Positions 1 through 7,505 of a stretch of 64,000 nt of DNA are shown in pieces. The position numbers and the translations under genes are program-made. The stretch spans positions 310,001 through 374,000 of the forward strand of contig NC_015658.1 of the NCBI RefSeq assembly GCF_000217715.1, read 5' to 3'. Positions within the stretch are counted from its first letter, which is position 1; each line of letters starts with the position of its first letter. Under the pieces are notes generated by a model. That model saw nothing but the letters and a program-made list of their open reading frames with translations, did no database searches and was not told the DNA's origin. This stretch comes from Halopiger xanaduensis SH-6. GTDB lineage: Archaea; Halobacteriota; Halobacteria; Halobacteriales; Natrialbaceae.

Positions 1-986
1 CGCTCGCGTCCGTCGCTCAGGAAGATCGTCCCCTCGGCGACCGCGGCCGCTCCGTCGACCGCGTTCCCCTCGAGGTCGCGCCACCAGAGTACATCGCCGG
101 TGTCGGCCTCGAGGAGCGCAACCCCGTGTCGCGTCGTGACGACGACCCTCGCGTCCGTCGCCGGTGAACAGAGTCGCATGTGATCGACGTCGTCGTGGAG
201 CGCTGCCTCCCGTTGCCACAATTCCGTGCCGTCCTCGCAGTCGTAGGCCAACACCTGGCCGGGCCAGTTCGCGACGAACAGCGCGCCGTCGCGGACCGTC
301 GGCTGCCCGAACGAGGTGCCGACAGTCTCGTCGTCGTTGACGGTGACGCACCAGCGCGTCGACCCGCTGTCGGCATCGACCGCCGCGACGTCGTTGGTTC
401 CGGGGACCGGCGCGTACACCGTGCCGTCGACCGCGACGGGATCGACGGTCGGTCGGTGCTCGATCGTCGATCGGTACCGACCGGATCCCGGTCCCGTCCA
501 GCGTCGGCTGCCGATGGCGCGGTCGAGCCCCGGCACTTCGAGCCCGCCGCCGGCGTTCAAGCCGTATATGCCGCCCGTCGCCGTCACCGCCAGCGTGAGC
601 GTCCGGTACGACGACGCCGTCGCCGCAGCCGCGCTCGAAGTGTACGGTCCCGGGTTGCCGAACCGTCGCTCGCCGCCGTCGACCGCGAGCGCCAGCAGTC
701 CGTGTCCGATCGCGTAGAGCGTGTCGCCGAGGCGGATGGGTGCGCTGGCGCCGCGGAACCACGCTGGTGCGTCGTGGGCCCATGCGACTCGCACGTCGTT
801 AGCCGGTCCCGACGCGTCGGGATTGTATCCGGTACCGGCGGGGTCGTACCGCGGCAGCGGCCAATCAAGGTGCGACGACGCGACCGGGCCGGGTTCCGGC
901 TGCGCTCGCGAGACGACACTGGCACCGGCGGCGCCGCCGACCAGCGTGATCCCCGCGCCGGTCAGGAGCTGACGTCTGGAGGGCAT
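1..986 (-). CDS. Tat-exported PQQ-like beta-propeller protein (3' end outside window)
   Basis: The open frame starts at the ATG at 986 and runs off the left edge without a stop, so only about 328 residues are visible. The N-terminus reads MPSRRQLLTGAG followed by a glycine/alanine-rich hydrophobic stretch, a twin-arginine signal, so the protein is probably exported folded. The mature part starts with a WPLPRYDPAGTGYNP segment typical of haloarchaeal PQQ-binding-like (BamB-type) beta-propellers, and several blades of the form 'A.GDTLYAIG...ALAVDGG' follow. The family binds ligands or scaffolds on the outer cell face; no specific substrate can be read here. It diverges from the gene at 1082 across a gap of about 95 nt. 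Confidence 0.8.
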   Translation of the reverse strand, partial: MPSRRQLLTGAGITLVGGAAGASVVSRAQPEPGPVASSHLDWPLPRYDPAGTGYNPDASGPANDVRVAWAHDAPAWFRGASAPIRLGDTLYAIGHGLLALAVDGGERRFGNPGPYTSSAAAATASSYRTLTLAVTATGGIYGLNAGGGLEVPGLDRAIGSRRWTGPGSGRYRSTIEHRPTVDPVAVDGTVYAPVPGTNDVAAVDADSGSTRWCVTVNDDETVGTSFGQPTVRDGALFVANWPGQVLAYDCEDGTELWQREAALHDDVDHMRLCSPATDARVVVTTRHGVALLEADTGDVLWWRDLEGNAVDGAAAVAEGTIFLSDGRE

Positions 987-1049
987 TCGATCTCGAGGTG
1001 GGCTCTTCGCTCCCGGTAATTGTTTCTACCGATACTAGTCCCGATAGAT

Positions 1050-1062
1050 TTGTTTTTATTAC
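1050..1062 (+). promoter_or_regulatory. TATA-like tract for the gene at 1082
   Basis: A T/A-only tract centred near 1056 lies about 26 nt before the ATG at 1082, the spacing expected for an archaeal TATA box of a leaderless transcript. It supports the ATG at 1082 rather than upstream GTG or TTG codons. Confidence 0.5.
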
Positions 1063-1081
1063 TACCGGATCAAACGGGGAT

Positions 1082-1603
1082 ATGGTTTCCCGTCGCTCCG
1101 CACTCCTCCTGACTGTACTCCTCGCGGCGGCAGTCGCAATCGCCGGCGTCGGCGTTGCCATGGGCACCCCGGAACCCGTCCTGACGCTCGAGAACGACGA
1201 TACCGCGTCCTACCACGTCACCGCCTACACCGTCGACGATCGGGACGAAGCCGGCTACCTGAACTTCGAAGTGACGACGCGGGACGGCGACCGACGGCTC
1301 GTGAGCTACGCCGATCTCGTCTGGCCGGACGGCTATCGGAACGTGACGCTGGTCGACGACGGCGTCAATCGGCAGGCGTTCGTCGTCGGTCCGAACGAGA
1401 CCACCACCGAACCCGTGGAGGGGTGGACCCGCGGCGACGTGACGGTGTACGTGATCGAGCGCGGTGACGAGCGAACGCACGAATGGTCCCGAACGGTCAC
1501 CTGCGGCGGTCGTGGCCAAGAACACGAACTCCGATTCGACGATGACTCCGGCGGAGGCGGTTCGACGGTCTGTGCGGGCGGGGTCGGCTGGCTATTCCGG
1601 TGA
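1082..1603 (+). CDS. Small secreted protein of unknown function
   Basis: This encodes 173 residues. MVSRRSALLLTVLLAAAVAIAG is a Sec-type signal or anchor with a basic start and one hydrophobic helix; no lipobox cysteine is evident. The mature part is acidic and beta-rich, with segments such as VLTLENDDTASYHVTAYTVD that resemble a small Ig-like or sandwich fold. The C-terminal tail ends in a glycine run (DDSGGGGSTVC) with two cysteines. No family is recognised. The start was chosen because the TATA-like tract lies 26 nt upstream. It is divergent from the propeller protein, so the two may share a regulatory region. Confidence 0.65.
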   Translation: MVSRRSALLLTVLLAAAVAIAGVGVAMGTPEPVLTLENDDTASYHVTAYTVDDRDEAGYLNFEVTTRDGDRRLVSYADLVWPDGYRNVTLVDDGVNRQAFVVGPNETTTEPVEGWTRGDVTVYVIERGDERTHEWSRTVTCGGRGQEHELRFDDDSGGGGSTVCAGGVGWLFR

Positions 1604-1631
1604 CTGGCGGCGACCGGCCTGCCACGGTCCT

Positions 1632-1775
1632 GTGAATTTCAAAGCTCAACTCCTCGAGGCTGTCCCCGAACTCGAATCCCACGTTGATCTCTCGGATGTT
1701 GAGGAATCGATTCAGGAAACGTTCGCGCCTGCCGATCGATCCCGATTAGGTGACTCGAGGACAGCTCAAACGTAG
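1632..1775 (+). pseudogene. Possible gene fragment, convergent with the deacetylase
   Basis: A GTG-initiated frame of 47 residues (MNFKAQLLEAVPELESHVDL... if GTG is read as Met) has haloarchaeal codon use and a helical, acidic composition, as in the N-terminal part of a larger protein. It stops at 1775, overlapping the 3' end of the deacetylase gene on the other strand. It could be the leftover N-terminus of a transposase or other gene. No family is recognised, so treat it as tentative. Confidence 0.3.
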
Positions 1776-2665
1776 TCGCTCTGACTCTCGTACACCGACG
1801 GGTCGTCTTTATATTTCTCGGCGATGGTCTCGAGGGTAACGAACTGCGCGTTCTCGTGCCCCTGCACGTACTGGATGAACTCCTCGAGCAACGGAATCAT
1901 GTGCGGCAGGCCGTGGATGTCTGGGTGGATCGTGAACGTGTACACGCCGGCGCCGCGGCGGTTGTAGAGGTAATCGAACTGGCGCTTGTAATACTGCTCG
2001 TACATCATCTCCGGGTCCTTGTACCCGGCGTGGTAGATCGGCTGTTTGATGAACAGCATCGGCGGGATGTCGTCCCGGTACCAGCTGATCGGAATTTCGA
2101 CGACGTCGGTCTCCTCGCCGTACTGGTAGGGTTCCATCCACGTCTCCGGCTCCTCGTCGTACTGGATCTTCTTCCAGCTATCGTCCTTCCGCATCCAGCC
2201 CGGTTCGAACATCCGCTCCATGAGGCTGCTATCGTACAGGAAGCCGTGCTTTTCGACTAGTTCTGGCGTGTTCTCGCTGAATTCCCACCAACTGGCGCGG
2301 TGGCCGACCGGTTCCGAACCGGTGACGTCCTCGATAAGATCGATCGAGACCTCGAGGATCTCGTCCTCCTGGTCCCGCGAAAGGTCCGTCGGGTTCTCGT
2401 GGGAGTAGCCGTGGACGCCGAGTTCGTGGCCGTCGGCCGCCACCGCCTCGATCTCGTCGCGGAAGGTCTCGATCGTGTGGCCGGGGACGTACCACGACGT
2501 CTCGACATCCAGGTCGTCGAAGAGCGCGAGCATCCGCGGAATACCCTCGTTTCCGGCGGCCAACCCTCGAGAAAGATCCGCAGGCGAGTCTGCGCCGCCG
2601 TAGGAGCCGAGCCACCCGGCGACGCAGTCCGCGTCGACACCGATTGCGACATCTACTGTTCCCAT
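1766..2665 (-). CDS. Polysaccharide deacetylase family protein (NodB fold)
   Basis: This is a 299-residue carbohydrate esterase 4-type hydrolase, without a signal peptide, so probably cytoplasmic. Numbered from the chosen Met, D11 and D13 (GVDAD) fit the first NodB motif and H85 and H89 (VHGYSHENP) form the metal-binding H-x3-H motif. HRASWW and the late HPDIHG supply further active-site elements. The lineage is close to PuuE/peptidoglycan-deacetylase-like proteins, several of which act on small amides rather than sugars, so the substrate is open. An upstream in-frame Met at 2710 exists, but the fold starts at MGTVDVAIGVDAD, so 2665 is preferred. It is transcribed alone; its 3' end meets the fragment at 1632-1775. 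Confidence 0.8.
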   Translation of the reverse strand: MGTVDVAIGVDADCVAGWLGSYGGADSPADLSRGLAAGNEGIPRMLALFDDLDVETSWYVPGHTIETFRDEIEAVAADGHELGVHGYSHENPTDLSRDQEDEILEVSIDLIEDVTGSEPVGHRASWWEFSENTPELVEKHGFLYDSSLMERMFEPGWMRKDDSWKKIQYDEEPETWMEPYQYGEETDVVEIPISWYRDDIPPMLFIKQPIYHAGYKDPEMMYEQYYKRQFDYLYNRRGAGVYTFTIHPDIHGLPHMIPLLEEFIQYVQGHENAQFVTLETIAEKYKDDPSVYESQSDYV

Positions 2666-3084
2666 GTCCAGCAGTGACTCTCGATAACCAGCGGGAAAGA
2701 AGTGTATCACGGGTGTCCGTGACCGTGTTCAAATCTGACAGGGTACGCCTAGAATCCTCGGGGATCCGCTGGTCCCGCTTGTCCCAGCGGTACTCGACTA
2801 AGTCACTTTCACCCGCCGCTGCCTCGGCATCGGTACGGCGTACCGGTCCGTACGGTTCGGCCCGATACGAACATCCGGTGCAAACGTTACCCCGATATCG
2901 TCGAGTTCCTCAGCAGCGCTTACAATTGTCGAACCCGGTACGAGTCCGTCGATCGATACGCCGTTCGCCGCGGAGGCCGACAATTCGGTCCTCCGATGAC
3001 GCAGTCGCTGCGTTATCGACTCGATATAATATACCAATATAATTAGCCAGCAGGACTATAGCTTCTACTGATCATTTGCTATAC
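2666..3084. other. Intergenic stretch without a convincing gene
   Basis: A minus-strand frame (2798-3037) would give 79 residues, but it lacks a recognisable family or a good promoter. An AT-rich tract at about 3027-3045 looks like a plus-strand TATA region that would place a transcript start close to 3070, just before the stem element at 3085. Confidence 0.3.
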
Positions 3085-3175
3085 GACGAGGGGGTGTGGG
3101 GAGCGGTACCGACCCAACCGTCCCTTTGGCCCGAAGACAGAGCCTCCTCGTCTACCAACACGCCGTTCCGTTGGT
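3085..3175 (+). repeat. Stem-forming repeated element, copy A (candidate structured RNA)
   Basis: The left arm GACGAGG (3085-3091) can pair with CCTCGTC (3146-3152) over a 54-nt interior. The 15-nt core TTGGCCCGAAGACAG lies at 3126-3140, five nt before the right arm. It is followed by a hairpin ACCAAC/GTTGGT (3054 offset: 3154-3159 and 3170-3175) with a 10-nt loop. Copy B at 6195-6288 has the same arm spacing, the same core and its own downstream hairpin with a 10-nt loop. An AT-rich promoter-like tract lies about 50 nt upstream on the plus strand. The strand and the RNA nature are inferred. A conserved short peptide on the minus strand (DEEALSSGQR-like) is the alternative reading. Confidence 0.4.
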
Positions 3176-3327
3176 ATGCACCTCACCATTCCGATCATCG
3201 ATTCGGTCACCGGCTCATCCCACCGGTGATTCTCACCCCAGAGTTAACTGCGTCGTAGACAGTCAAACTCGCGGGCCTCGATAGAGTAGACGGCTCCGCT
3301 ACAGTAGACGTGTACGATAGCGATAGC

Positions 3328-3438
3328 CTACGTACTGTCCCTTCGTGCCGGCACCCCGTAGTCAATGTGGACCTCGGGCGTGCTCGGCGAGTTCGGAGCG
3401 GCAATGCCGTTCCAATCGATGATACGGATATCCGCCAT
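3328..3438 (-). pseudogene. Short ORF or downstream piece of an IS-disrupted gene
   Basis: A 36-residue frame (MADIRIIDWNGIAAPNSPST...) lies just beyond the right end of the tnpB element. The same frame stays open into the element's end, so it may be the 3' part of a gene whose 5' part is the fragment at 4899-4971. No family is recognised. It could also be an independent small ORF. Confidence 0.3.
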
Positions 3439-3470
3439 TTCACCGGAAAATCGGAACCGCTTGACCTCCT

Positions 3471-3490
3471 CCCACCCCTGAAGGGGTGGG
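3471..3490 (-). repeat. Right-end hairpin of the tnpB element
   Basis: A perfect 9-bp stem with a 2-nt loop (CCCACCCCT-GA-AGGGGTGGG). It lies about 20 nt past the tnpB stop, where IS605-type right ends and the 3' part of the TnpB guide RNA are expected. Confidence 0.7.
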
Positions 3491-3509
3491 ATTCCCGAGC
3501 GTTGGGATA

Positions 3510-4781
3510 TTACGGTTTGCAGTCTCCCTGTTCTCTCGGTGTGAACCATCCGCTCTCGCGGTCGAACAGGAAGACTCCGGGCTGGGCCAACCAGCCGTTA
3601 CTCATATCCCCGGTCGGGGGACTCTGAGTTATCTTTCGTCGGATATTCACCGCACCGTTCACGTCGGCGTTCATCGTCGTCTCGCACGACTCACAGACGT
3701 ACAGACCACGCTCCACGCGGTTGCTGTCTCGAATCTGCCCACAACACGAACACGTCTTCGAGGTGTTGTCTTCGTTCACCCGGTCAACGAGGATGCCGTG
3801 TTCTTCGGCCTTGTATTCGAGCAGGTTCGTGAACCGGTCGAATGCCCACCCGTGCAATTTCTTATTCCCCGACTGACCCCAGTTCCGCGAGTCACCGTTT
3901 TCGTCTTCCCGGATGTCGCTGAGGTCGCCAACCGCGATCTTCGCCACATCTTCTTCGAGACACCGCTCAACGATGTGCTTGCTGAGAGTGTGGAGGAAGT
4001 GGGCTTTGCGTCGGGAGAGTTTCCGACGAGCTTTCAACGCACGCTTTGACGGTCCGTTCTCGCCTTCGGTCTGGTACTCCTCGCGAGTGAAATAGTGCTT
4101 ATCCTCTTTCAGCACGTTCCCCGGATACAACTCCGAGGGGCCGTCCTCGTAGTCGATGGCGAGGTAATTGCTGATGCCAAGGTCGATGCCTGCCGTGTTG
4201 TCGCCGGGCGCGTCTTCGACAGGAATTTCTTTCTTGCAGACGAGGTGGAGTTCCCATTCGTCTCCGTTCCAGACGGCACGCACCTGCTGGATGTTCTCGA
4301 CTTCTACGTCTGGTCGGGTTTCGTACTCGGCGAGGATGAAGTCAGACCGTCCCTCTTTCAGATTCCAGCCTTTCGAGAGTCGGAGTTGACCGTGTTTAGC
4401 GTCGTGCTTGATGCCTTTCTGTTTCCACGTCACGGTGGAGCGTGGGTGTCGATCGCCACGTTTCCGATAGCCCGGTGGGTTGTTGCCATCGTCGGAGCTG
4501 TACCACCCATTGAACGCCTCAGCAAGCTCTTCGAGAACTCGCTGACTTGACTGGGAATGCAGGTCACTGTAGCGTTCGTGGTCTTTCAACTCCGACTTCA
4601 GCTCGGCTTCGTCGGGTATCTCACTGTCTTCAGCCCACCGTTGTTGGATGTAGTAGCGGCCGACGTTCCACAGTTTGGACGCGGCGAACCCGCACTGGTC
4701 GAGGTCGTCACGAACCTGTGAGTGGTTCGTGATGCGTGCGACATAGGTGCGGGTCGTCTCCAACATCCGTACTGTATTCAT
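3510..4781 (-). CDS. tnpB: TnpB-like RNA-guided nuclease homologue (IS1341-type 'transposase')
   Basis: This has 423 residues, a normal length. Family members are RuvC-fold, guide-RNA-dependent nucleases that promote retention of IS200/IS605 elements. RuvC-I is AGIDLGISN with D200; RuvC-III is MNADVNGAVNI with D373; the zinc finger uses C344, C347, C363 and C366. At the RuvC-II position the usual catalytic glutamate is not seen: the motif reads KIAVGDLS, with G285 followed by D286. Either another acidic residue takes over or cleavage is impaired. The start at 4781 follows a TATA-like tract at about 4805-4812 at leaderless spacing; the family's usual beginning (MLETTRTY) is five residues later. 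Confidence 0.85.
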   Translation of the reverse strand: MNTVRMLETTRTYVARITNHSQVRDDLDQCGFAASKLWNVGRYYIQQRWAEDSEIPDEAELKSELKDHERYSDLHSQSSQRVLEELAEAFNGWYSSDDGNNPPGYRKRGDRHPRSTVTWKQKGIKHDAKHGQLRLSKGWNLKEGRSDFILAEYETRPDVEVENIQQVRAVWNGDEWELHLVCKKEIPVEDAPGDNTAGIDLGISNYLAIDYEDGPSELYPGNVLKEDKHYFTREEYQTEGENGPSKRALKARRKLSRRKAHFLHTLSKHIVERCLEEDVAKIAVGDLSDIREDENGDSRNWGQSGNKKLHGWAFDRFTNLLEYKAEEHGILVDRVNEDNTSKTCSCCGQIRDSNRVERGLYVCESCETTMNADVNGAVNIRRKITQSPPTGDMSNGWLAQPGVFLFDRESGWFTPREQGDCKP

Positions 4782-4878
4782 AACCAGTTATGAGCAATAT
4801 ACTATTAAAAATTATGACCGGCGTGGAATATCCATCCGAGCGTTCGAGCGTGGTGAGTCTCCCAGTTGTCGGCTTCAT

Positions 4879-4898
4879 CCCACGGCTAAAGCCGTGGG
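4879..4898 (-). repeat. Left-end hairpin of the tnpB element
   Basis: A perfect 9-bp stem (CCCACGGCT with AGCCGTGGG) and a 2-nt loop, about 100 nt upstream of tnpB. This is the typical subterminal left-end structure of haloarchaeal IS1341-type elements. Confidence 0.7.
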
Positions 4899-4971
4899 TT
4901 TTCGCCTCGAAATCTCTATAAGCCTTCTCTTCGGTGAAACCATAGAAATTGATTAACTGCTCATCGCTCAA
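4899..4971 (-). pseudogene. 5' fragment of a gene cut by the tnpB element
   Basis: A frame beginning MSDEQLINFYGFTEEKAYRD starts 12 nt after the padR stop on the same strand, an operon-like spacing. It runs straight into the left-end hairpin of the IS, after which the residues no longer look like a protein. The natural reading is a small gene co-transcribed with padR and interrupted by the insertion. The family is unknown. Confidence 0.45.
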
Positions 4972-4983
4972 CCATCATATACC

Positions 4984-5259
4984 CTATAAATCGACATACT
5001 GGCGCTCCCACTCTTGTCGTTCCGCAATCGCTTCTTCACCGTCCGCAGTGATAGCATAGTAGTTCGTTCGGCGATCGAGTTGCCCCTTCTCGACGAGTTC
5101 CTTATTAACGAGCGTATCGAGATTCGGATAGAGTCGCCCGTGATTGATCTCGTTACTGTAGTACTGCTCGACTTCCTCCTTTACATCCTGGCCCGATGGC
5201 TGATCATCACCCGCGATGACGTACAGCAAGTCGCGTTGGAATCCAGTGAGGTCGTTCAT
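4984..5259 (-). CDS. PadR-family transcriptional regulator
   Basis: A compact 91-residue winged-helix protein. The N-terminal LTGFQRDLLYVIAG, the recognition-helix region with GRLYPNLDTLVNKELVEKG and the wing RRTNYYAITADG are characteristic of the PadR/phenolic-acid-responsive family in haloarchaea. It would bind DNA as a dimer and probably regulates itself and its downstream neighbour, whose remains start 12 nt after its stop. The effector is unknown. Confidence 0.85.
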   Translation of the reverse strand: MNDLTGFQRDLLYVIAGDDQPSGQDVKEEVEQYYSNEINHGRLYPNLDTLVNKELVEKGQLDRRTNYYAITADGEEAIAERQEWERQYVDL

Positions 5260-5519
5260 CCTACATGAGTATTCAACAATGCTGTATTTGAGTTCTTTTC
5301 CGGATAAGACTAAATGTATATATCGGATGAAAGTCTATTTTTCCATCACGGTGGGCTTCAAATCGAGAGTTATTGCACCCGTACAGCAACAAATCGAATG
5401 AGTAACGGTTGGAAGGGAGCAGCTCCACGAATTTGGGATAGAATACGACTGCGAGTCTTATCTTTCCACGCCTTCACAAATACGTAGCTGTCGCTGCCGT
5501 CCGAACTCAGACTACCTCG

Positions 5520-5990
5520 ATGCGGCCCGCCTGTGTACATCACGAGCCAACTCGTCCAACTCCAGAACGCGAGATTCTCGGATTCGAATCCGGTCTCGAA
5601 GCCTTCAAAGATAGTTCTCGAAAGTTGGTTGAACCAGTAGCCGAACACGAGTCCTACAATCATCTCGCACTCATCTACGATTCTCAGGATGAGCAGTTCG
5701 AAACCGTGATTCCGTTCATCACGCACGGACTCGAGTGCGGGGAACAATGCACTACATCGTCGATGAAAACGATCCTGAAGCGGTGCTGACAGCGCTTCGT
5801 GAAGCCGGGACGAACGTTGACGAGGCGATCGAGTCGGGAGCGCTCGTGATGGCTACCGCCGAGGACTCGTATATGTGGAACGGGTCGTTCGATCCCGATG
5901 AGATGGTTTCGATAGTCTTCGGGATGATCGAGGACGGATCCGAGGAGTACGAGGAGGTGCGGATTACCGGTGAAACGACGTGGGCCTTAC
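5520..5990 (+). pseudogene. Broken MEDS-domain sensor gene
   Basis: The two plus-strand frames, taken together, match a MEDS (DcmR-type sensory) domain. The first part, up to 5750, contains the hallmark HLALIYDSQDEQ and VIPFITHGLECGEQC. The continuation HYIVDENDPEAV ... MWNGSFDPDEMV ... EVRITGETTWAL is in the -1 frame. A one-base loss at about 5748-5750 explains the switch. Homology ends at TWAL near 5990 and the rest of the frame to 6088 is unrelated, so the gene is frameshifted and 3'-truncated. Intact relatives sense signals upstream of HTH or kinase outputs. The 260 nt before 5520 show no gene apart from an AT-rich upstream region of padR. Confidence 0.7.
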
Positions 5991-6669
5991 ATAAGTTCAC
6001 CGCCATTCCCGGGTATCCATTAGGAAATTGGCATTGTGAACAAACAGTCATCACGCCACTGGGGAAATATTACCACAGTATCACATAAGAGTCTTCGTCC
6101 GTGGTGATGGAAAACTCACACGACTTTCCGCGTGGAAGGAGAGGCTTACAGGTCAGCGACCCCAACTATGGGTTCGGCCGAGCAAGTAGGTACTGGCGAG
6201 GGGGGTGGGGGACATACTGTCGTTGCCAGCCAATCGTTGGCCCGAAGACAGCCCCTCCTCGTCTAGTAGACCGATATTTTGAGCGGTCGGAGACCGATTG
6301 GCGGTTCGAACCAGTCCTGATGGCGTCGCTAGAGAGAGTGCCAATCGGCCGAACTGATACGGGTCTGGATCGATCTCCAGACCCCGCGGTGATGCCAACG
6401 AATAGCTGATTCGCTGTTGACGAAGGGACGGGGTGGGCCGACGGAATATCGGGCAGCGACCCGTCCACCTCGCGTTTAACTGTTCGGTCAGTCAGTGTTG
6501 TAGATCTGTCGGTCGGCAACTAGATTGCCTGTACCACTCCGCCAAGACGAGCCACTCCAGCCATCAAAGAGACGGACAAACGCATCCGGTAGCTCGACTA
6601 CTGGTAGTCAGTCACGAGTCGCTGTCGAGGAAAGCTTGAAGAGATGAAGTGTGGTTGTCACCATCTGTC
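5991..6669. other. Intergenic/remnant stretch that holds copy B of the stem element
   Basis: Apart from the repeat at 6195-6288, no convincing gene is seen. Minus-strand frames across 6153-6519 are open but lack family resemblance. The last part is the promoter region of the operon at 6670. Confidence 0.3.
6195..6288 (+). repeat. Stem-forming repeated element, copy B (candidate structured RNA)
   Basis: Second copy of the element at 3085-3175. The left arm GGCGAGG (6195-6201) pairs with CCTCGTC (6257-6263); the single arm difference from copy A (A to G) keeps pairing as G.U. The interior is 55 nt (54 in copy A). The same core TTGGCCCGAAGACAG is at 6237-6251. A following hairpin GACCG/CGGTC (6269-6273, 6284-6288) has a 10-nt loop but a stem sequence wholly different from copy A. 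It lies just after the broken MEDS gene. Confidence 0.4.
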
Positions 6670-7503
6670 ATGGAATTTGCACACGACGAATCGAGACGGC
6701 GACTCGAGGAAACGGTTGCGAACGGCGAGCCGATCATCGGCGCGGGTGCCGGGACGGGTATGTCGGCGAAGTTCGCCGAGCGCGGCGGCGTCGACCTGCT
6801 GATCATCTACAACTCCGGCCGGTACCGGATGAACGGTCGGGGCTCGCTGGCGGGCTTGCTCCCGTACGGCGACGCCAACGAGATCGTCCTCGACATGGGT
6901 CGCCAGGTATTGCCGGTCGTAGAGGACACGCCCGTGCTGGCAGGGGTCAACGGAACCGATCCGTTCCGACAGATGGACGTCTTCATCGAGGATCTCAAGC
7001 GGCGCGGATTCTCGGGCGTCCAGAACTTCCCGACCGTCGGACTCATCGACGAGGACAGCCAGTTCCGCCAAAATCTCGAGGAGACGGGAATGGGCTACGA
7101 CAAGGAAGTCGAGATGATCCGGGAGGCCGCCGAGCAGGACATGCTGACGTGCCCGTACGTCTTCACCGAAGAGCAGGCCCGCGAGATGGCCGAAGCTGGT
7201 GCGGACGTCATCGTCTCGCACATGGGACTGACGACGTCGGGCGACATCGGCGCCGAAACGGCGCTCGATCTCGACGCAGCCGCCGAACGGGTACAGGCCC
7301 ATCACGACGCTGCCACGGACGTCAACAACGACGTGCTCGTCATCTGCCACGGCGGGCCGATCGCCTGGCCGGATGACGCCGAATACGTCCTGAACGAGAC
7401 GGAGGGCGTCGTCGGCTTCTTCGGGGCCTCCAGCCTCGAGCGGTTGCCGACGGAGGAGGCCATCGAGAACCAGGCTGCCGAATTCAAGTCGATCGAGTTC
7501 TGA
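6670..7503 (+). CDS. PEP-hydrolase-like TIM-barrel protein (Tm-1 C-terminal-domain family)
   Basis: A 277-residue protein of the phosphoenolpyruvate hydrolase-like family, a TIM-barrel group related to PEP mutase/isocitrate-lyase-like enzymes whose members are mostly uncharacterised. Typical segments are PIIGAGAGTGMSAKFAE near residues 20-36, GGVDLLIIYNSGRYRM, NFPTVGLIDEDSQFRQ and AGADVIVSHMGLTTSGDIG near residue 180. It is the first gene of an operon; the stop is 2 nt before the cupin ATG. In plants the same domain is the C-terminal half of the tobamovirus resistance protein Tm-1, and the N-terminal half is encoded two genes downstream here. The reaction is unknown. Confidence 0.85.
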   Translation: MEFAHDESRRRLEETVANGEPIIGAGAGTGMSAKFAERGGVDLLIIYNSGRYRMNGRGSLAGLLPYGDANEIVLDMGRQVLPVVEDTPVLAGVNGTDPFRQMDVFIEDLKRRGFSGVQNFPTVGLIDEDSQFRQNLEETGMGYDKEVEMIREAAEQDMLTCPYVFTEEQAREMAEAGADVIVSHMGLTTSGDIGAETALDLDAAAERVQAHHDAATDVNNDVLVICHGGPIAWPDDAEYVLNETEGVVGFFGASSLERLPTEEAIENQAAEFKSIEF

Positions 7504-7505
7504 CC

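Larger units (their letters stand above)
3465..4905 (-). mobile_element. IS200/IS605-group (IS1341-type, tnpB-only) element
   Basis: A tnpB gene is bracketed by two different short perfect hairpins: CCCACCCCTGAAGGGGTGGG at 3471-3490 near the right end, and CCCACGGCT/AGCCGTGGG at 4879-4898 near the left end. Subterminal hairpins without terminal inverted repeats or a target duplication are the hallmark of this group, which is mobilised by a TnpA transposase. No tnpA is present in the window, so it would need one in trans. The outer limits are estimates. The right end downstream of tnpB is where the guide RNA (omega/reRNA) of TnpB proteins normally ends. Confidence 0.75.

Noticed and set aside
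2798-3037. 79-residue minus-strand frame upstream of the deacetylase
   Set aside because: No recognisable domain, no promoter and a poor start context; listed only as part of the intergenic description.
5370-5747. Minus-strand ORF opposite the MEDS gene
   Set aside because: It is the antisense shadow of a region with clear MEDS homology on the plus strand and has no family of its own.
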